From Combretum micranthum (taxonomy: Eukaryota > Streptophyta > Magnoliopsida > Myrtales > Combretaceae), in NCBI GenBank assembly GCA_024138025.1, contig JAMXBD010000717.1, forward strand, positions 186,001 to 250,000: a DNA stretch of 64,000 nucleotides, in the 5' to 3' direction. Every line of letters starts with the position of its first letter. The first letter of the stretch is position 1. The notes under the pieces were generated by a model, which worked only from the letters and a program-made list of their open reading frames with translations, ran no database searches and was not told the DNA's origin. Positions 46,641 through 59,015 of the stretch are shown here, piece after piece. The position numbers and the translations under genes were made by a program.

Positions 46641-47794
46641 TTCATTCAAAACTTGCTTGAGCACCTAGAAGATATCTGTCTCTTGTCCATTGGTAGGAAG
46701 TTGATTTTTTGGTGATTATCTTTAGCTTGTTCTCAGCTGGCAAGTTGGGATTCTTAGTTTTATAATTATAGGTGCCTCCACTATTTTGAGCCCCTAAGAT
46801 GTAATAGATTAGTGTGTTTACGCATGAAAAATAATTGAATTAGAAGCGAGTTCATTACACTTGATGATAACGAGGATTCAAAAATTGACTCTCGATTTTT
46901 CATTGATTCAAAAGTACAGATCAAAACAAGGAAAAGCCATAGTAAATCGAGTTCTATTGTAGACTTTAAATTTTTTTTTTAAAATAAAAATAAAATCAAA
47001 TTTAAGATAATAAATTTTAACATTATCCGTTTTTCTTACGGAAGGTGACCTATATATGAAATGATAGAAATTTAAAATAATGATGCTTCACTGAAAATGT
47101 TGGTTTTATTGTAAGTGTAGATATTGAACAACATCCAAGTATCCATTCGAAACTTCCATGTGTCCTACACAGCTATCCAAAATGACGTGCATAGTGATTT
47201 TGTAAGTATGCCACGCTCTGTTTACTTTTTTATTTTGGAGTTGAACCATGTTTCCTTATACAGGTTTTCTACGTGTGTGATTCCAAGAATTATGCTGCTA
47301 ATGATATGTGACTCTGATTCCTGGGTATTTAAGTATTTTGATATAAATGAGTTAGCTATAAGACAAATGCTCAACAATGTTTTGGTTGCCTAGGCTGTAA
47401 AGTCAATGCCCTTAATTGTTGGTGTTTGCAAAGTCAAATATGCCTCAAATAATGCTAAGCCTCTCATGATCATCATCATCAGTTTCCTAGAGTGACAATA
47501 TTGAAAAAGGAAAAGTTGACTTGAGCACAAAAAAACATCTGTCACATGTACATAGGTTTTCCACATTTCAAGCCAATATGCATCTCATATGACTGCATTT
47601 ATGAGTACTATGCATCATAATCAGCTCTGCACATGGTGTCTAATAAAAGGTGATGAGAATAAAAACCACGAACTAAATGACAATTGGATTGTTATTCAAC
47701 CTATTACTTGATATTGTAGAAAGGGTCTGAATAATTTAGTTCAGAGGGTTCTTGATGGATCCCTACAGTTTGATAAAGTGACACAATAATGCAG

Positions 47795-48022
47795 GATGAT
47801 TTGTTAAGCCGCTTGCATTCTCCACAATTGGTAGAGCTCTTAGGCTATTGTGCTGACCAAAACCATAGGCTCTTGATTTATGAATTCATGCCAAATGGTA
47901 ACCTTCATTACCACTTGCATTGCTTTAATGATCAACAAAAGCCGTTGGATTGGGGGACTAGATTGAGGATTGCTCTGGATTGCGCCATGGCCCTTGAATT
48001 CCTACATGAGCATTTTTTTTAA
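47795..48022 (+). pseudogene. Captured exon of a receptor-like cytoplasmic kinase
   Basis: An AG acceptor (TAATGCAG) precedes a 75-codon frame that reads as the middle of a plant RLCK/Pelle-type kinase. DDLLSRLHSPQLVELLGYC is the helix C to beta-4 region, HRLLIYEFMPNGNL the beta-5 and hinge, PLDWGTRLRIALDCAMALEFLHEH the helix E. It ends FF-stop just before the expected HRD catalytic loop. Lysine-bearing N-lobe and catalytic residues are absent, so no kinase activity is possible. It lies between the CACTA terminus and the transposase, on the transposase strand, as captured gene pieces do. A decayed local kinase gene is less likely, since no other kinase exon is nearby. Confidence 0.8.
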
Positions 48023-48464
48023 GCAACCAGCACCTTCTCCATTCACATTTCTCAGTCAATTCATACTACTTATATGCTTCCTAGTTTGAATAAGGCTTGA
48101 ATGTGATTGTGGTTGTTGTATGGATGCATATTGCTAAATTTTTATTTAAATGCGTGTATGGTTTGGTCTATGTACCACCTAATAGTTATTTTTGTTGGCC
48201 TCTTCCCCTCATAGTTAATATTAAACACATTTTCGAAAAAAATTTACTGATAAGGTACATCATTATATGAGTTGTATGATGTTTTATATTTGTAAAGCAT
48301 TTTAATTTATAGCAAAGCATCGATTAATTATAGTGATCTTCATTATTGCCTACCTCATATTTGCCTTTGCTTGGGCTGTAAATTTTTCCTTTTCTTTTTC
48401 CCATGAACAAATTTGAGATTGCACTATTTAACTGCAATGTGTTTTTGGCTTTCATGTTTGACAG

Positions 48465-48514
48465 CTGATGGTTGCACTTGGTTTGAGGTTTTCCAGCTTG
48501 ACAATCAAGAAAAG
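48465..48514 (+). pseudogene. Exon-like segment of unknown host gene
   Basis: A pyrimidine tract and acceptor (ATGTTTGACAG) precede a short open stretch readable as DGCTWFEVFQLDNQEK, followed by a GT donor (AAAAG/GTTACA). I do not recognise the protein. Its shape, with acceptor and donor, suggests a captured exon like its neighbours. Confidence 0.35.
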
Positions 48515-49865
48515 GTTACAACACACACACCTCAACCACTTCCCTTAAGTCTCCTACTATAAACCTTACGAAAAGGTTTATGCACCTGAGGTAATGTATC
48601 AGTTCCTACATTGACTTTTATAACATTCCAAAGTGCTTTTCTTCCTTGCATTTTTCTAATTTAGTTAGCTCCTAGTTACTTAGCTGTAGTAACACTCATT
48701 ATTATGATTGATGAGGACTACTGCAAATAAGTGGGATTTAATAATTTACTGCATTTAGTATGTTCGAGTTACGTAGTTGGATACTAAGGTGTAATGTAAA
48801 TGCTCATGAGTATTAATAATTTTCCAAATGAGTGCATGATGTTCATATTTGGATGATGAACTCATGATTCGGTAACTGAGCTATATGATATGGTTTGCTG
48901 CTGTGAATTGATGAAATTCTGCTTTGGAATGCCTGCGAAAATCATCTCTGAGTAGAATTAATTAAATTTTGAACTAAAATTTTAAGAACACATATGTTAC
49001 ATTTCATTAGGAACATACCTAGGATTTTATTAATCAATAACTGTTCTACAAGGATGTTGAAAGGTCATCTTTATTCTTCTACCTTGATGTCAAACCATAT
49101 GACAGGATAAGAAATTGTATTGGAGCTGGAAGTCAGACTAAGGAGGTTTTTGGATATGCAAATCTTCACTAAGGCTTAAAGAGATGAAATAATAAATACA
49201 TAGATTGAAATGAGTTTGGTATTAGATGTAGATTAGATACATAAATATAGATAAAATTAGACAAAACAAACAAGTTGATCCGAGGCAATGCTTCTATAGG
49301 TGATGGGTCCATCTACGGCCATACCGCTAGTGATTTGTGAAAACAATAAATCCTTATTTCAAAAAAGTTCGATCTTTATCTTCCTTTTTCTAAAGGGCAA
49401 TCAAATTTAGCATAGGAGATTCAGGAGAATGTACTCATTTTTGTTGTGTATGACAATGACAGTAGGTAAAGAAAAAAATAGTAACATGGGAAAAGACTAA
49501 AGAGTATTCTCTTTTAACTGAATAATTCAAAATTTTCACAATATTCTTCTATAGTATTGTGTATATGAAATAAAGAGCAACATAAATAGATTGTATTATT
49601 CAGTGGCTAATTTTTTTGAACTTTAAATTTTCTTCCTTGCATTTTTCTAATTTATGCACCTGAGGTAACGTATCAGTTCCTACATTGACTTCCTTATGTT
49701 GTAGTGAGAAGTATTGGTTTTCTGCAAAGAGCATTAATTGCTTCCCCTCCTAGTAGCACTTAAGCCGAATCATTCTAATTTACGCATTGTATGCAATCCA
49801 AGTAGATTTACCATTTATTCTACTGTTACCTCTGAAGTGAAACTTTTTTATGGACATCCGTGCAG

Positions 49866-50120
49866 GCTGGGCAAGAAACAGATTTTGTGCTAGTTTCCTG
49901 CACTAGGCTAGGAATTGAACCTTCCAGAAGAGAACAAGTTTTGAAAGCCAAGAGGGTTATCCTTACTTGCCCTTTTTTTGTTTTCCTGCATTCTTTCAAG
50001 ACAATATGTCTATTCCCATATGGTGCTGAATTTAGCTATTAATATTTTGCACAGGCTGGTGAGGGCTCATTAAGAAGATTAGGGCTTGGTTATACAATTG
50101 TTCGACCTAGACCCTTGAAG
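49866..50120 (+). pseudogene. Captured exons of an HCF173-like NAD(P)-binding protein
   Basis: Exon 1 (49866-49955) reads AGQETDFVLVSCT, then GIEPSRREQVLKAKR. An intron of about 99 bp (49956-50054, acceptor TTTGCACAG) separates it from exon 2 (50055-50120), which reads AGEGSLRRLGLGYTIVRPRP and then LK before a GTAAGC donor. The joined reading matches the part of plant atypical short-chain dehydrogenase proteins of the HCF173-like group where a VSCTG strand precedes the REQVLKAKRAGEDSLRRSGLGYTIIRPGPL-type helix and strand. Substitutions (CTR for CTG, RPR for RPG) indicate decay. The N-terminal Rossmann dinucleotide motif and the C-terminus are absent. The intron shows a DNA-level copy, not a processed pseudogene. 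Confidence 0.75.
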
Positions 50121-50763
50121 GTAAGCTCTTCTCCAACTTGCCTGTTTTGTAGAATTCCCAAAGCTTGAATTTGTTAAAGGTAACAGAGCATCATGATATA
50201 GAAGAAAATATCTAAGTGATAGAATTAGTAAAACGAGATAATAACTAATTTATATAGTATACTTGAATGTTGACTCCTATCGGTCAAGATATTTATTATC
50301 AAGCGGCAAATATCTATCCCATATTAAGTAATTAATATAGATTTGGGATTGAAAATGAATATAATAAATTTGGATAATCTATCTCATTGAAAAATTGGTA
50401 TTAGAAGTTTTTATATTTTGTAATTTAGACAAATTAATTTCTAATTTTTCATTCTTTATATTTATGATATTTCTACTTTTACTTTTTTCTTTTATCTTAT
50501 TAATGTCTCTAAAAATACTAAAAATATAAAAAATGAAAAATTTAGATATTATTTTACCAAAAATGCAAAGCAATATGCTTTTTTTTCCCAACAGATCTGT
50601 AATGAAACTACTCAAGAGTCAAGAGGATGAAATAAGTCAACTCCCAGTCTTAAAGAAAGCATATTTCCCAATGTTCCATAACATGCGTCAAATTTTCATT
50701 GTCCAATCTAGCATTCCCAAAACATGTCAGAAAAACAATAGTAAACGTTCCTCTCAACTTGAA

Positions 50764-50895
50764 TTATTTGATGAGATTATTCTATTAAGATAGTTCAATA
50801 TTATTTTTATATAAAAACACTTGAAAGTAGTCTATTGTAAATTAGCCTATTTCTCACCTTGAATTATTCGATTGTACACATAAAAAGAAAAATGG
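50764..50895. repeat. Direct repeat, copy 1 (flanks the CXC exon)
   Basis: About 130 bp (GATGAGATTATTCTATTAAG, AAAAACACTTGAAAGTAG, CCTATTTCTCA, CTTGAATTATT) recur at 51472-51600 with few changes. The CXC exon lies between the two copies. Confidence 0.8.
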
Positions 50896-50968
50896 TTTTA
50901 GTGAATTTATTGTTGATAAGTCAAGGATATGTAAATAAGAATTGTTTTTTCTTCTCTCTATTTTTCAG

Positions 50969-51045
50969 GTATTGTGAGTGCTTTGCTTCTGGGATATACT
51001 GTGATGGGTGCAACTGTTTAAATTGTTTCTGGGCACTAAAGAGAC
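50969..51045 (+). pseudogene. Captured exon of a TCX/CPP (tesmin/TSO1-like CXC) protein
   Basis: After an acceptor (CTATTTTTCAG) the frame reads [19 protein letters not shown]. This is the second half of a CXC (CRC) domain motif, whose cysteines bind zinc and contact DNA in plant TSO1/TCX transcription factors (family form [21 protein letters not shown]). The following residues FWALKRP already deviate from the expected C-x-N-N sequence, so the match ends near 51040. The rest of the protein is absent. It lies on the transposase strand, third in a row of unrelated host exons. Confidence 0.8.
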
Positions 51046-51471
51046 CTCATTCAGTACTATTTACCTTTTTCGTCTGTAATCCAAATCTTCACAAGTAGCT
51101 CCTTTGTGATTAGCCTCAGGTCCTACCAATTCTTATATATGATTATCTCTAATTTGATTAGTATTGTACCCATGGTGAATATGAAGTAAAATAATCAAAG
51201 TTGTAAAATGGAACTTTGCTTGTTTTCAAGGGACAACTAGGACAAAGATCCGTTTTATGATGAAAAAATTTTACTTATTTCATTTCATTTTATTTTTATT
51301 TCAAAAAATATTTAAGGACTACATTTGACATGATTTGTTGAAATCTATACTGATTTAGAAGCTAATCTAAGATAAGTTAGGCATCATAGATTAATTCCAG
51401 CATATGAATAATGACTATGACTTGTATAAAAATGCAAATGTAATGAGATTACTAGTGGCATAGAATTTAAA

Positions 51472-51600
51472 TTGATGAGATTATTCTATTAAGATAGCTC
51501 AATATTATTTTTGTATAAAAACACTTGAAAGTAGCCTACTATAAAGTAGCCTATTTCTCAACTTGAATTATTTGATCGTACACATTAAAAAGAAAAAAAA
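51472..51600. repeat. Direct repeat, copy 2
   Basis: Second copy of 50764-50895, about 700 bp downstream. Confidence 0.8.
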
Positions 51601-52774
51601 ATGATAGTATCTGTCCTTTTACTAGAAATTAACATCTAAGATACTTTTTATGAATTTATTAGTGGATGCTAAGGATCATTAGTTTGTTTTGGCAAAAGTA
51701 AAAAATAAAAAGGTCATTATAGCGGATTATTTTTTCAAACCTATTTTTTAATAATTTTTTAAGCTGCCTTTGAGCTAAGAGACCCACCGTGCTATTCTTT
51801 ACTAAAATAACTTTAGTAGAAGGTAACTCGACCATTCCCTATACACAATTCTTTACTAAAATAACTTTAGTAGAATGTGGATGCTGGGGAAACCCCTTCT
51901 TTAGGTTCAAGTGCTAGGACCTTAAGAATTATCATATATAACTACATTTTGTTACAACTTTAACATGTAACTCAACTTTAGAATCGTAGCTCTGCCTATA
52001 TAATTGCAAAGAAACAAGACAGAGAGAATTGAGCAATTACCATTCGGTGGCATGTCTAACACTGGAACTGTGACGAAAAGTTCTCCTTCCAAAAACACTA
52101 GGCTTTAGTTCAGCAATAGTGACAACACCTATATCTCCAAAAATCTTAAAACCGTACCAACTAGTCTTACTGTCTTACCAACAAAACAACTTCTTAGCAT
52201 ATAACCAACGTTGTCACTTTCTTACCAAAGACAAAACCACAAATCAAAATTGACCATTCCCACAATCCTGTTATTTTAACATGAAAAATACAATGGCATG
52301 CGACAAAACTTAGAGTAAGTGTAAAGCTTATGCCAACATGTTTTATTTACTTTTTTTTTCTTTTTTTTGATGGAGGGGTTGGTGAATGTTGATGAATGTG
52401 AAAATGATGCTGTTTTTTTTTTTTTTTTACAATGAGTGCTAATGATGTTGTTAAGCTAAAAGTTAAGGAAAGAGAGTGGTGCATGACTACTTTTCGGTGA
52501 AAGATGGGCTACAGGAAGGGTTTCTTTACATGTTTTTAGGTTTAACAAATTGCGGGAATGCTTAATGGTTGCATTGCCTTTGGAAATCCTAATCATGGCT
52601 TCGTATGAACACCCAAACACACAAAGTTTGGTGCTATCCTAGTCTTTTTTTTTTTTTTCTTTCTACCTGATTTAGTGATAGCTAAAAAATTAATACTTTT
52701 ATCTTTCGAATTTTTTCAATTGCTTGATATTTCCATACCTACATAAAGATTATTTATATAAAGTGTAGAAATAT
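51601..52774. other. Noncoding interval before the transposase
   Basis: AT-rich with several T runs (52413-52429, 52647-52660). A TTCTTTACTAAAATAACTTTAGTAGAA unit with inverted-repeat character occurs twice (51796 and 51850). No gene is recognised. It could hold the CACTA transposase promoter. Confidence 0.4.
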
Positions 52775-55250
52775 GCATATGACCATAGTTGGATGTACCG
52801 TTGGTTTAATAGTAATGGCCACATGGCTAAAGATTTTGTCAAGGGAGTTGACTCATTTCTTAACTTTGCATTTTCTTAAACCCAAATTGTTTCTCAAAAC
52901 AAGATTAGATGCCCATGTTCAAAGTGCAAAAATAAGAAGTATTTTAATCGAGATGAAGTGAAATTGCATGTCTATTCAAAGGTTTTGACAAGCAATATAC
53001 GTGGTGGTATGCACATGGGAAACCTTATAGATGTGATGTGGAATTAAACATTGAAGAATCTTCAGGAAATATGAATGATCATACCAACCCATACAAAAGA
53101 ATGGTTATGGATTGTGTGGGTCTAAATTATGATTGTCCTGATGTTGACATTGAAGATGATACGCCAAATCCTAAGGCTATGGAGTTTTTTGCTATGTTAA
53201 AGGATGCTGATGAACCATTATGGGAGAGTTGAAAAAAGCACACAAAACTTTCTGCAGTGTCACAACTTTTAAATCTTAAATCTGAGTGTAATATGAGTGA
53301 GGTATCTTTTGATCGTCTTATATCAATAATTAAAACTATGTTGCTAGAGGATGAGAAATTAATGGATAGTTATTATGATTGCAAGAAGTTGGTGACAACA
53401 CTTGGGCTTGGATATGAGAAGATTGACTCATGTGTCAACATGTGCATATTGTTTTACAAAGAGCATGCAGATAAATTTGCTTGTCCAATTTGTGGACATC
53501 CTCGTTTCAAACCAAAAAGGTCAGTTGAAAGGTAAAGGAAAAAATATTGCTTATAAAGTGTTGCGCTACTTACCACTTGCTCCAAGACTCCAACGGCTCT
53601 ATATGTCCAAAAAAACTGTTGAGTTTATGACATGGCATGCAAACAATCATACATTGGAAGGTTAATTTCCCATCCCAATGATAGTGACGCATGGAAGCAC
53701 TTTGATCAAGCACACCCTACATTCACAGCTGAACCTAAGAATGTGCGCATTGGATTATGTACTGATGGATTTAATCCTTTCAGTCAATCAGCTACACCTT
53801 ACTCGTGTTGGCCAATAATTATTGCAGTATATAATTTATCTCTATGGCTATGCATGAAGCAATCTTATATGTTTTTGGCTATGGTAATCCCAAGTCCTAA
53901 AAATCCAAGAAAAAATATTGATGTGTTCATACAACCTTTGATCGATGAGCTTAAATTATTATGGAAAAATGGAGTTACAACTTATGATGCTCACAAGAAA
54001 AAAAATTTCCAAATGAAAGTTGCTTTACTTTGGACAATTAGTGACTTTCTCGTTTATGCAATGTTGTCTGGATGGAGTACTCATGAGAATTTAGCATGTC
54101 CTTAATGCATGGAGCATACTAAAACTTTTACATTGAAGCATGGTGGGAAAACATCTATTTTTTTTTTTATTGTCATCGGCAATTTTTGCCTCCTAGTCAT
54201 CCATATAGAAAACAGAAACATAAATTTTTAAATGGTCGCATTGTAAAGGATTTGCCACCCCCTCGTCGACACTCTGGTGAAGAAATGTTGAGACAATTAT
54301 GTGCACTCCCTGATATTACTTTTGGAAGCCAAAATCATAAATACAAAATTGGTGGATTTGGCAGGAAACACAATTGGGTCAAGAAAAGTATATTTTGGGA
54401 GCTACCATATTGGCATACAAATCTCATTCGTCACAACTTGGATGTCATGCATATTGAAAAGAATGTCTTCGAGAATATATTTAACACAGTGATGGACATT
54501 AAAGGGAAAAAAAAAGATAATGTGAAGGCTAGATTGGATTTGAAGTTATATATAGACGTCCAAAGTTGGAGTTAGTTGAAGAAAATAGAAAGGTTTTAAA
54601 GCCCAAAGCTTCCTATACATTAACAAAAGATTAGAAAGCAGAAATATGTCAATGGGTTAAGCAATTGAGGTTCCCTGATGGATATTCTTCAAACATTGGT
54701 CATTGTGTGAATTTGGAAGAATGTAAGCTTTATGGGTTAAAAATTCATGATTGTCATGTGTTTATGCAAAGGTTAATACCAATTGCCTTTCGTGAGTTAT
54801 TATCTCAAGTAGTGTGTGAATCAATTACAGAGCTTAGTCTTTTCTTCAAAGGATTTGTTCATCAACACTTAACATAGAACATATGATGATTATTGAGAAA
54901 AATATAGTTGAAACTCTATGCAAATTGGAGAAGATCTTTCCTCCAGGATTCTTCGATTTTATGGAGCATTTACCTATTCACCTAGCTTATGAAGCTAGGG
55001 TAGGTGGGCCTGTGCAGTATCAATGGATGTACCCTTTTGAAAGGTACTTTATATTATGTGAAATCTAAATATAAATTATTATAGGAATATGGATTTTTCA
55101 TTGACAATTAACTAATAATTCTCTTATTTATAGGTTTTTACATAATTTGAAAAAGAAAGTACGAAATCGGGCTTGTGTGGAAGGTTCAATATGCGAAGCC
55201 TATATTATAGAGGAAATTTCAACATTTTGCTCACTTTATTTATATTATAT
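52775..55250 (+). pseudogene. CACTA (En/Spm) TNP2-type transposase, broken
   Basis: The N-terminal transposase-associated domain is readable from 52780: DHSWMYRWF, FVKGVDSFLNFAF, then (shifted) KIRCPCSKCKN and YTWWYAHGK near 53010. The central part follows: a KLVTTLGLGYEKIDSCVN stretch, CILFYKEHADKFACPICGHPR (53450), then SDAWKHFDQAHPTF, VRIGLCTDGFNPF and LLWTISDFLVYAMLSGWSTH (about 54050). Next come GGFGRKHNWVKKSIFWELPYW, RHNLDVMHIEKNVFENIF (54430) and the C-terminal GFFDFMEHLPIHLAYEARVGGP (54935) to MYPFER. A 90-bp intron (55044-55133, GT...TTTATAG) separates this from FLHNLKKKVRNRACVEGSIC (55134 onward). Several stops and frameshifts make it inactive. Most of the usual TNP2 core up to VEGSICEAY is present; the tail after STFCS is lost. 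Confidence 0.92.
55044..55133 (+). other. Intron in the TNP2-type transposase
   Basis: GTACTTTATATT donor and TTATTTATAG acceptor. Removing the 90 bp brings PFER and FLHNLKKKV into one frame, as in TNP2-type proteins. Confidence 0.75.
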
Positions 55251-56724
55251 CTATTTGGTTTGTTTATGAGTAAAATTATTTGTTTTTTATCTGTATTTGT
55301 TTCTTGACAAATATGTGTTTGAAAATGATGAAAATATGATACGAATATGACTAAAATATGAAGAAACAAGCATACCCTTGCTCATATTTCAGGTCTAAAA
55401 TAGTACATTATTGTAGGAAGTTGTCATATCTAAGTTCTTGGAGCAACCTTCTAGGATTGGGCATAGAAGTAAGGAGTGAGAAAGAATTGGTCTCTTTTTT
55501 GTTATTAAATGTTTATAAGCTACTACCAACGATATTATTTTGAATGCCTATAATCACTTGAAATTTACACTCTATTTTGGAGACTTGGTTTATGTTGAAG
55601 TTATAATGGTATGTTTTTGAGTAAATCAATTGTGGTTATAATATTCCTTTAGACGTTATATAAATAATCGATAGGATGTAGAATGTCTTAAATGAAAATT
55701 CTTTATCTTCGAAAGTATTTATGATGAGTTGCCATGACTAGATACTCAACATGGCATGAAATAAAAATAATATATGTTATATCATGATCATAAGCCGTAC
55801 ATTATTAGGTTTGAATAAGATAGCTCTGTTCACACAGTCCTATTCCACCTACACTTCTTTAGTTTCAATCTACAAAATAAATATTCCAATATGAAATTAT
55901 GCCATATTATCTTATATTAGGACGTGGATTCTTAAAGTTCATACAAATAGTCGGTACGTGATTATTGTTACTTGGTGGTTGTGCGCATTAGGTTTAACAA
56001 ATTAAATTGATTAATCTACTTTTTTGCAAATTTATATTATATTATTAATGTTTACGTTTTGTGTTGCAAAATTATTTGTGAAATTGTTGAATTGCATAGG
56101 CCAAGTTTTATAAAAATTTTGGAAACTCATAACACACACAACATTTTTCAAAACTTATTTTGGAACCCACATTAGATACACCTTTTTCAATATATTCTAG
56201 TTGTCGTATTTTCAAAATGTCAGGGACCCTGTACCATGTTTGCAAAACTGTTCGGGAATTTCATTAATGTGTGAAATCCATATTTTCAAAAATGCTTTGA
56301 GCGTGTGGTCGGTTCATATTTGCGAACTGTTTTTGGCACATTGGTGGAATGCCTGTTGAGTGGCTGTTTCCTATAATCTGCTCTGATATTGACGTTTTTC
56401 TGTGTTCAAGTCCAATATGGACGTTTATTTCCTATCTTCAAAGGCAAAGTATAAGTTCATCTTTATAAAAACATTATGCGTATACGGTACACTCATGAGT
56501 TCATGCTTTAGAAACTGGCATAGGCTCAATTAAATTTTGATATGACAGTTGATTGATTGTTGCATAAATTTGATAAATCGAATGTGGCTTATCATTTTAT
56601 ATGCTTGCATGCAGTTGTTCGTAATATGTGTTTTTATTCAACTCTTGTTTTTCAAGTGTTGATCATGTTGTAACTAAGGGAATGGGACTGGAAGTAATGA
56701 TTAGTACAACTAGAACACAATGGA
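55251..56724. other. Noncoding DNA downstream of the transposase
   Basis: Probably the decayed 3' part of the CACTA element, but neither a CACTA 3' terminus nor TNPA-like coding is recognised. The ORF at 55358-55543 has no recognised match. Confidence 0.4.
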
Positions 56725-56732
56725 ATTATAGC
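56725..56732. repeat. 8-bp target duplication ATTATAGC, left
   Basis: Exact match to 57453-57460. Confidence 0.9.
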
Positions 56733-57452
56733 TAGATATCATCATGGAACCCAAACTAGGAACCAATCCAACCCATTACCAACAGTTTCCAAACCATGAA
56801 CCAACACTAAAACTACTTGATCCAGTAGTTTGGAAACCACCGATTAAAGAACCAATTGAATAGCAATTCCCACAGTTCCATACCATAATTTTTTTTTTTA
56901 AAAAAAGGAAAAAATAAAGAAAAGAAAAAAAACATTTAAACTATTTTTATGTGAAAGGTAAAAATTTATTTTCTATTAACGACATTTAATATGTTATTAT
57001 TAATAATACAAATAATAAATATACCTGAAATCATGAGTTATTAAGTTTATATAGATTTTAACCTAAGTACACTTATCTCCTTAACAACTTTGGATTTGTT
57101 TTTCTATTTGTGAAACTTTGTTGTATATTAGATATTTTATAGTCCCACATATTGGAAACATAGTAACCCAAAGTGTAAGTGATTATATATAAATGGACAA
57201 CTCTAAAATTTCTTTTAACCAATGGGTTATAAAAAATTAAGTTCAATCGTATTTTAAGTTAAAAGTTTGTTTTGTATTTTTTTTACTTAAATTAAATAAA
57301 TAAATTACTTAATTTTTTAAATTTTACGATTCCTGATTCCAAAGGAACTGAAACTGAATCGTGAAAACTAGACCGGCTCCTACGGGTTTGGTTCGGATTC
57401 CACCAATTTCAAAACCAAGAACCGGACCCAAACAGGTGCATGCCGATTTCTA
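56733..57452. mobile_element. hAT-type MITE (720 bp)
   Basis: Flanked by perfect 8-bp duplications ATTATAGC. Terminal inverted repeats are short and imperfect: TAGATATCATCATGGAACCC at the left; TAGAAATCGGCATGCACCTG at the right when read on the minus strand. The ends are rich in GGAACC, GGTTCGGATTCC and CCAAGAACCGGACCC words, typical of nonautonomous plant hAT elements. AT-rich interior, no coding capacity. Confidence 0.85.
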
Positions 57453-57460
57453 ATTATAGC
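57453..57460. repeat. 8-bp target duplication ATTATAGC, right
   Basis: Exact match to 56725-56732. Confidence 0.9.
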
Positions 57461-59015
57461 AAATATAATTTAGACATATGATAAGTTGGTACTGTATATG
57501 TTGGAGTTATATGTAAAAAGGATATATCAATAAAATAATTGAAAGATTTATATGGATAACTTTAATTTATAAATTTTATTAGCAATTCTGAACCTTGCAA
57601 ATTTTTATTTTGGTAAGGGAATACGGTGGAGCGATCGCACCTTCATCTCGATGCATCTATGACGCTCTAATTACATGGTTTACTTTAATAAATTAACCAT
57701 CTAGCGAATAAAAATATGAATAACAAATTATAGACAATAGTTGGACAGTAGCGGATTCCCTTTCTTGGCAGTTGAGGGACAGTTGTGGACTGATAAATTC
57801 AAAATTTTAAAAATTTCCAAGATGGATGGATCTGTTTGTAAGACTGATATTAAAAATGATTTTCCAGTTGTAATATTAGATTCCCATCGAGTCTTTGATT
57901 ATTATAATTATATTCCATGTGAACATTAGTCATATTATTATTATTTTATTTCTTGCTCGATTGTAATAGTGTAAACACCCATTGGCTAGGCAACCCAAGA
58001 ACTGATGTATATGTATTAACAACCTTTTTTCCAAATTGACGGGACGAGGTTGTCAGGTCAAATTGCAGATATGAGATATTTTAATAATCTATACAGCCAT
58101 GTAATTAAACGAATGCAAGCGGCGATAAAAACAGTAAAAAAGAAAAAAAAAAAAAACAATTTGGCACTCTGTCAGGGATATTTTAGAATCTGGAAATGGT
58201 GTAAGACGAGATCATTTGTTTGATATTAAATTAATGTAATATCCGGTACTTTAATTTTGCATCGATGGCATGCTTGAATAAGTTGATTTTTATTTGTATT
58301 TTATTTATATTTGATTTATAATTTTATTTTATTAATATTTTATAATTCGATTTATTTATAAATAAAAAAATATATTTTTTATATGTATACATGGCTTAAC
58401 AAATATCTATTTTAAAAAAATAAAAATAATATATAGAAACTGGAAAGTAATATATGTATGTATGTAGTATGTATTAAACAAACAAAGCTTAGAGTTTTCA
58501 GATTGCCCCGATTAGTTTGTTCAACTTCATCTGTCCAGTGGCTGGTGTCACCACCACCATGAGACAAGCGGGCGTGAGCACTAGCTCAGGCGGCGTCGCG
58601 TGTGGGACTCCAGGCTTGGGTTCGGTGGAGCATGATTTGGTACATGCATTTGTGTCACAGCCCAATCCGCTTTATTATAATCACAATTATATTATGACTT
58701 TATTTTTCACCTAGAGTATTTAGTTATCCATAGCAGCAATTCTAGAGCGAATCTCTTTAAAAATAATACTAAATAGCCAGTCACTTATATCTATGAATAG
58801 TAATTTAATACTGAAATTATTTTATTTTTTTAAAATACCATCATTAATATCAAATTTAACAAAAAAATCTTATTACAGCATAATTTCATTCTTCAGTAAT
58901 AGCAATCACATAACAATCTTACTCCATTCGGCGAAGTAAAAGGATAGTTATTCATGTTTAAAGTAAGCAATTTTTTTTTATATTTTCATATACTTTTTTT
59001 AATAAAAGAAAAATA
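57461..59015. other. Noncoding interval with a GC-rich patch
   Basis: The frames at 57741-57929 and 58517-58714 are open but not recognised as proteins. The second covers a GC-rich patch (about 58535-58660, with GGCGTCGCGTGTGGG) that stands out from the AT-rich context. No splice or domain evidence supports a gene. Confidence 0.4.

Noticed and set aside
47795..48022. Functional kinase gene
   Set aside because: Only the middle of the domain is present; the catalytic lysine, HRD and DFG regions are missing and the frame ends early.
52775..55250. Active autonomous CACTA transposase
   Set aside because: Multiple stops and frameshifts and a missing C-terminus; the element also lacks a recognisable 3' terminus.
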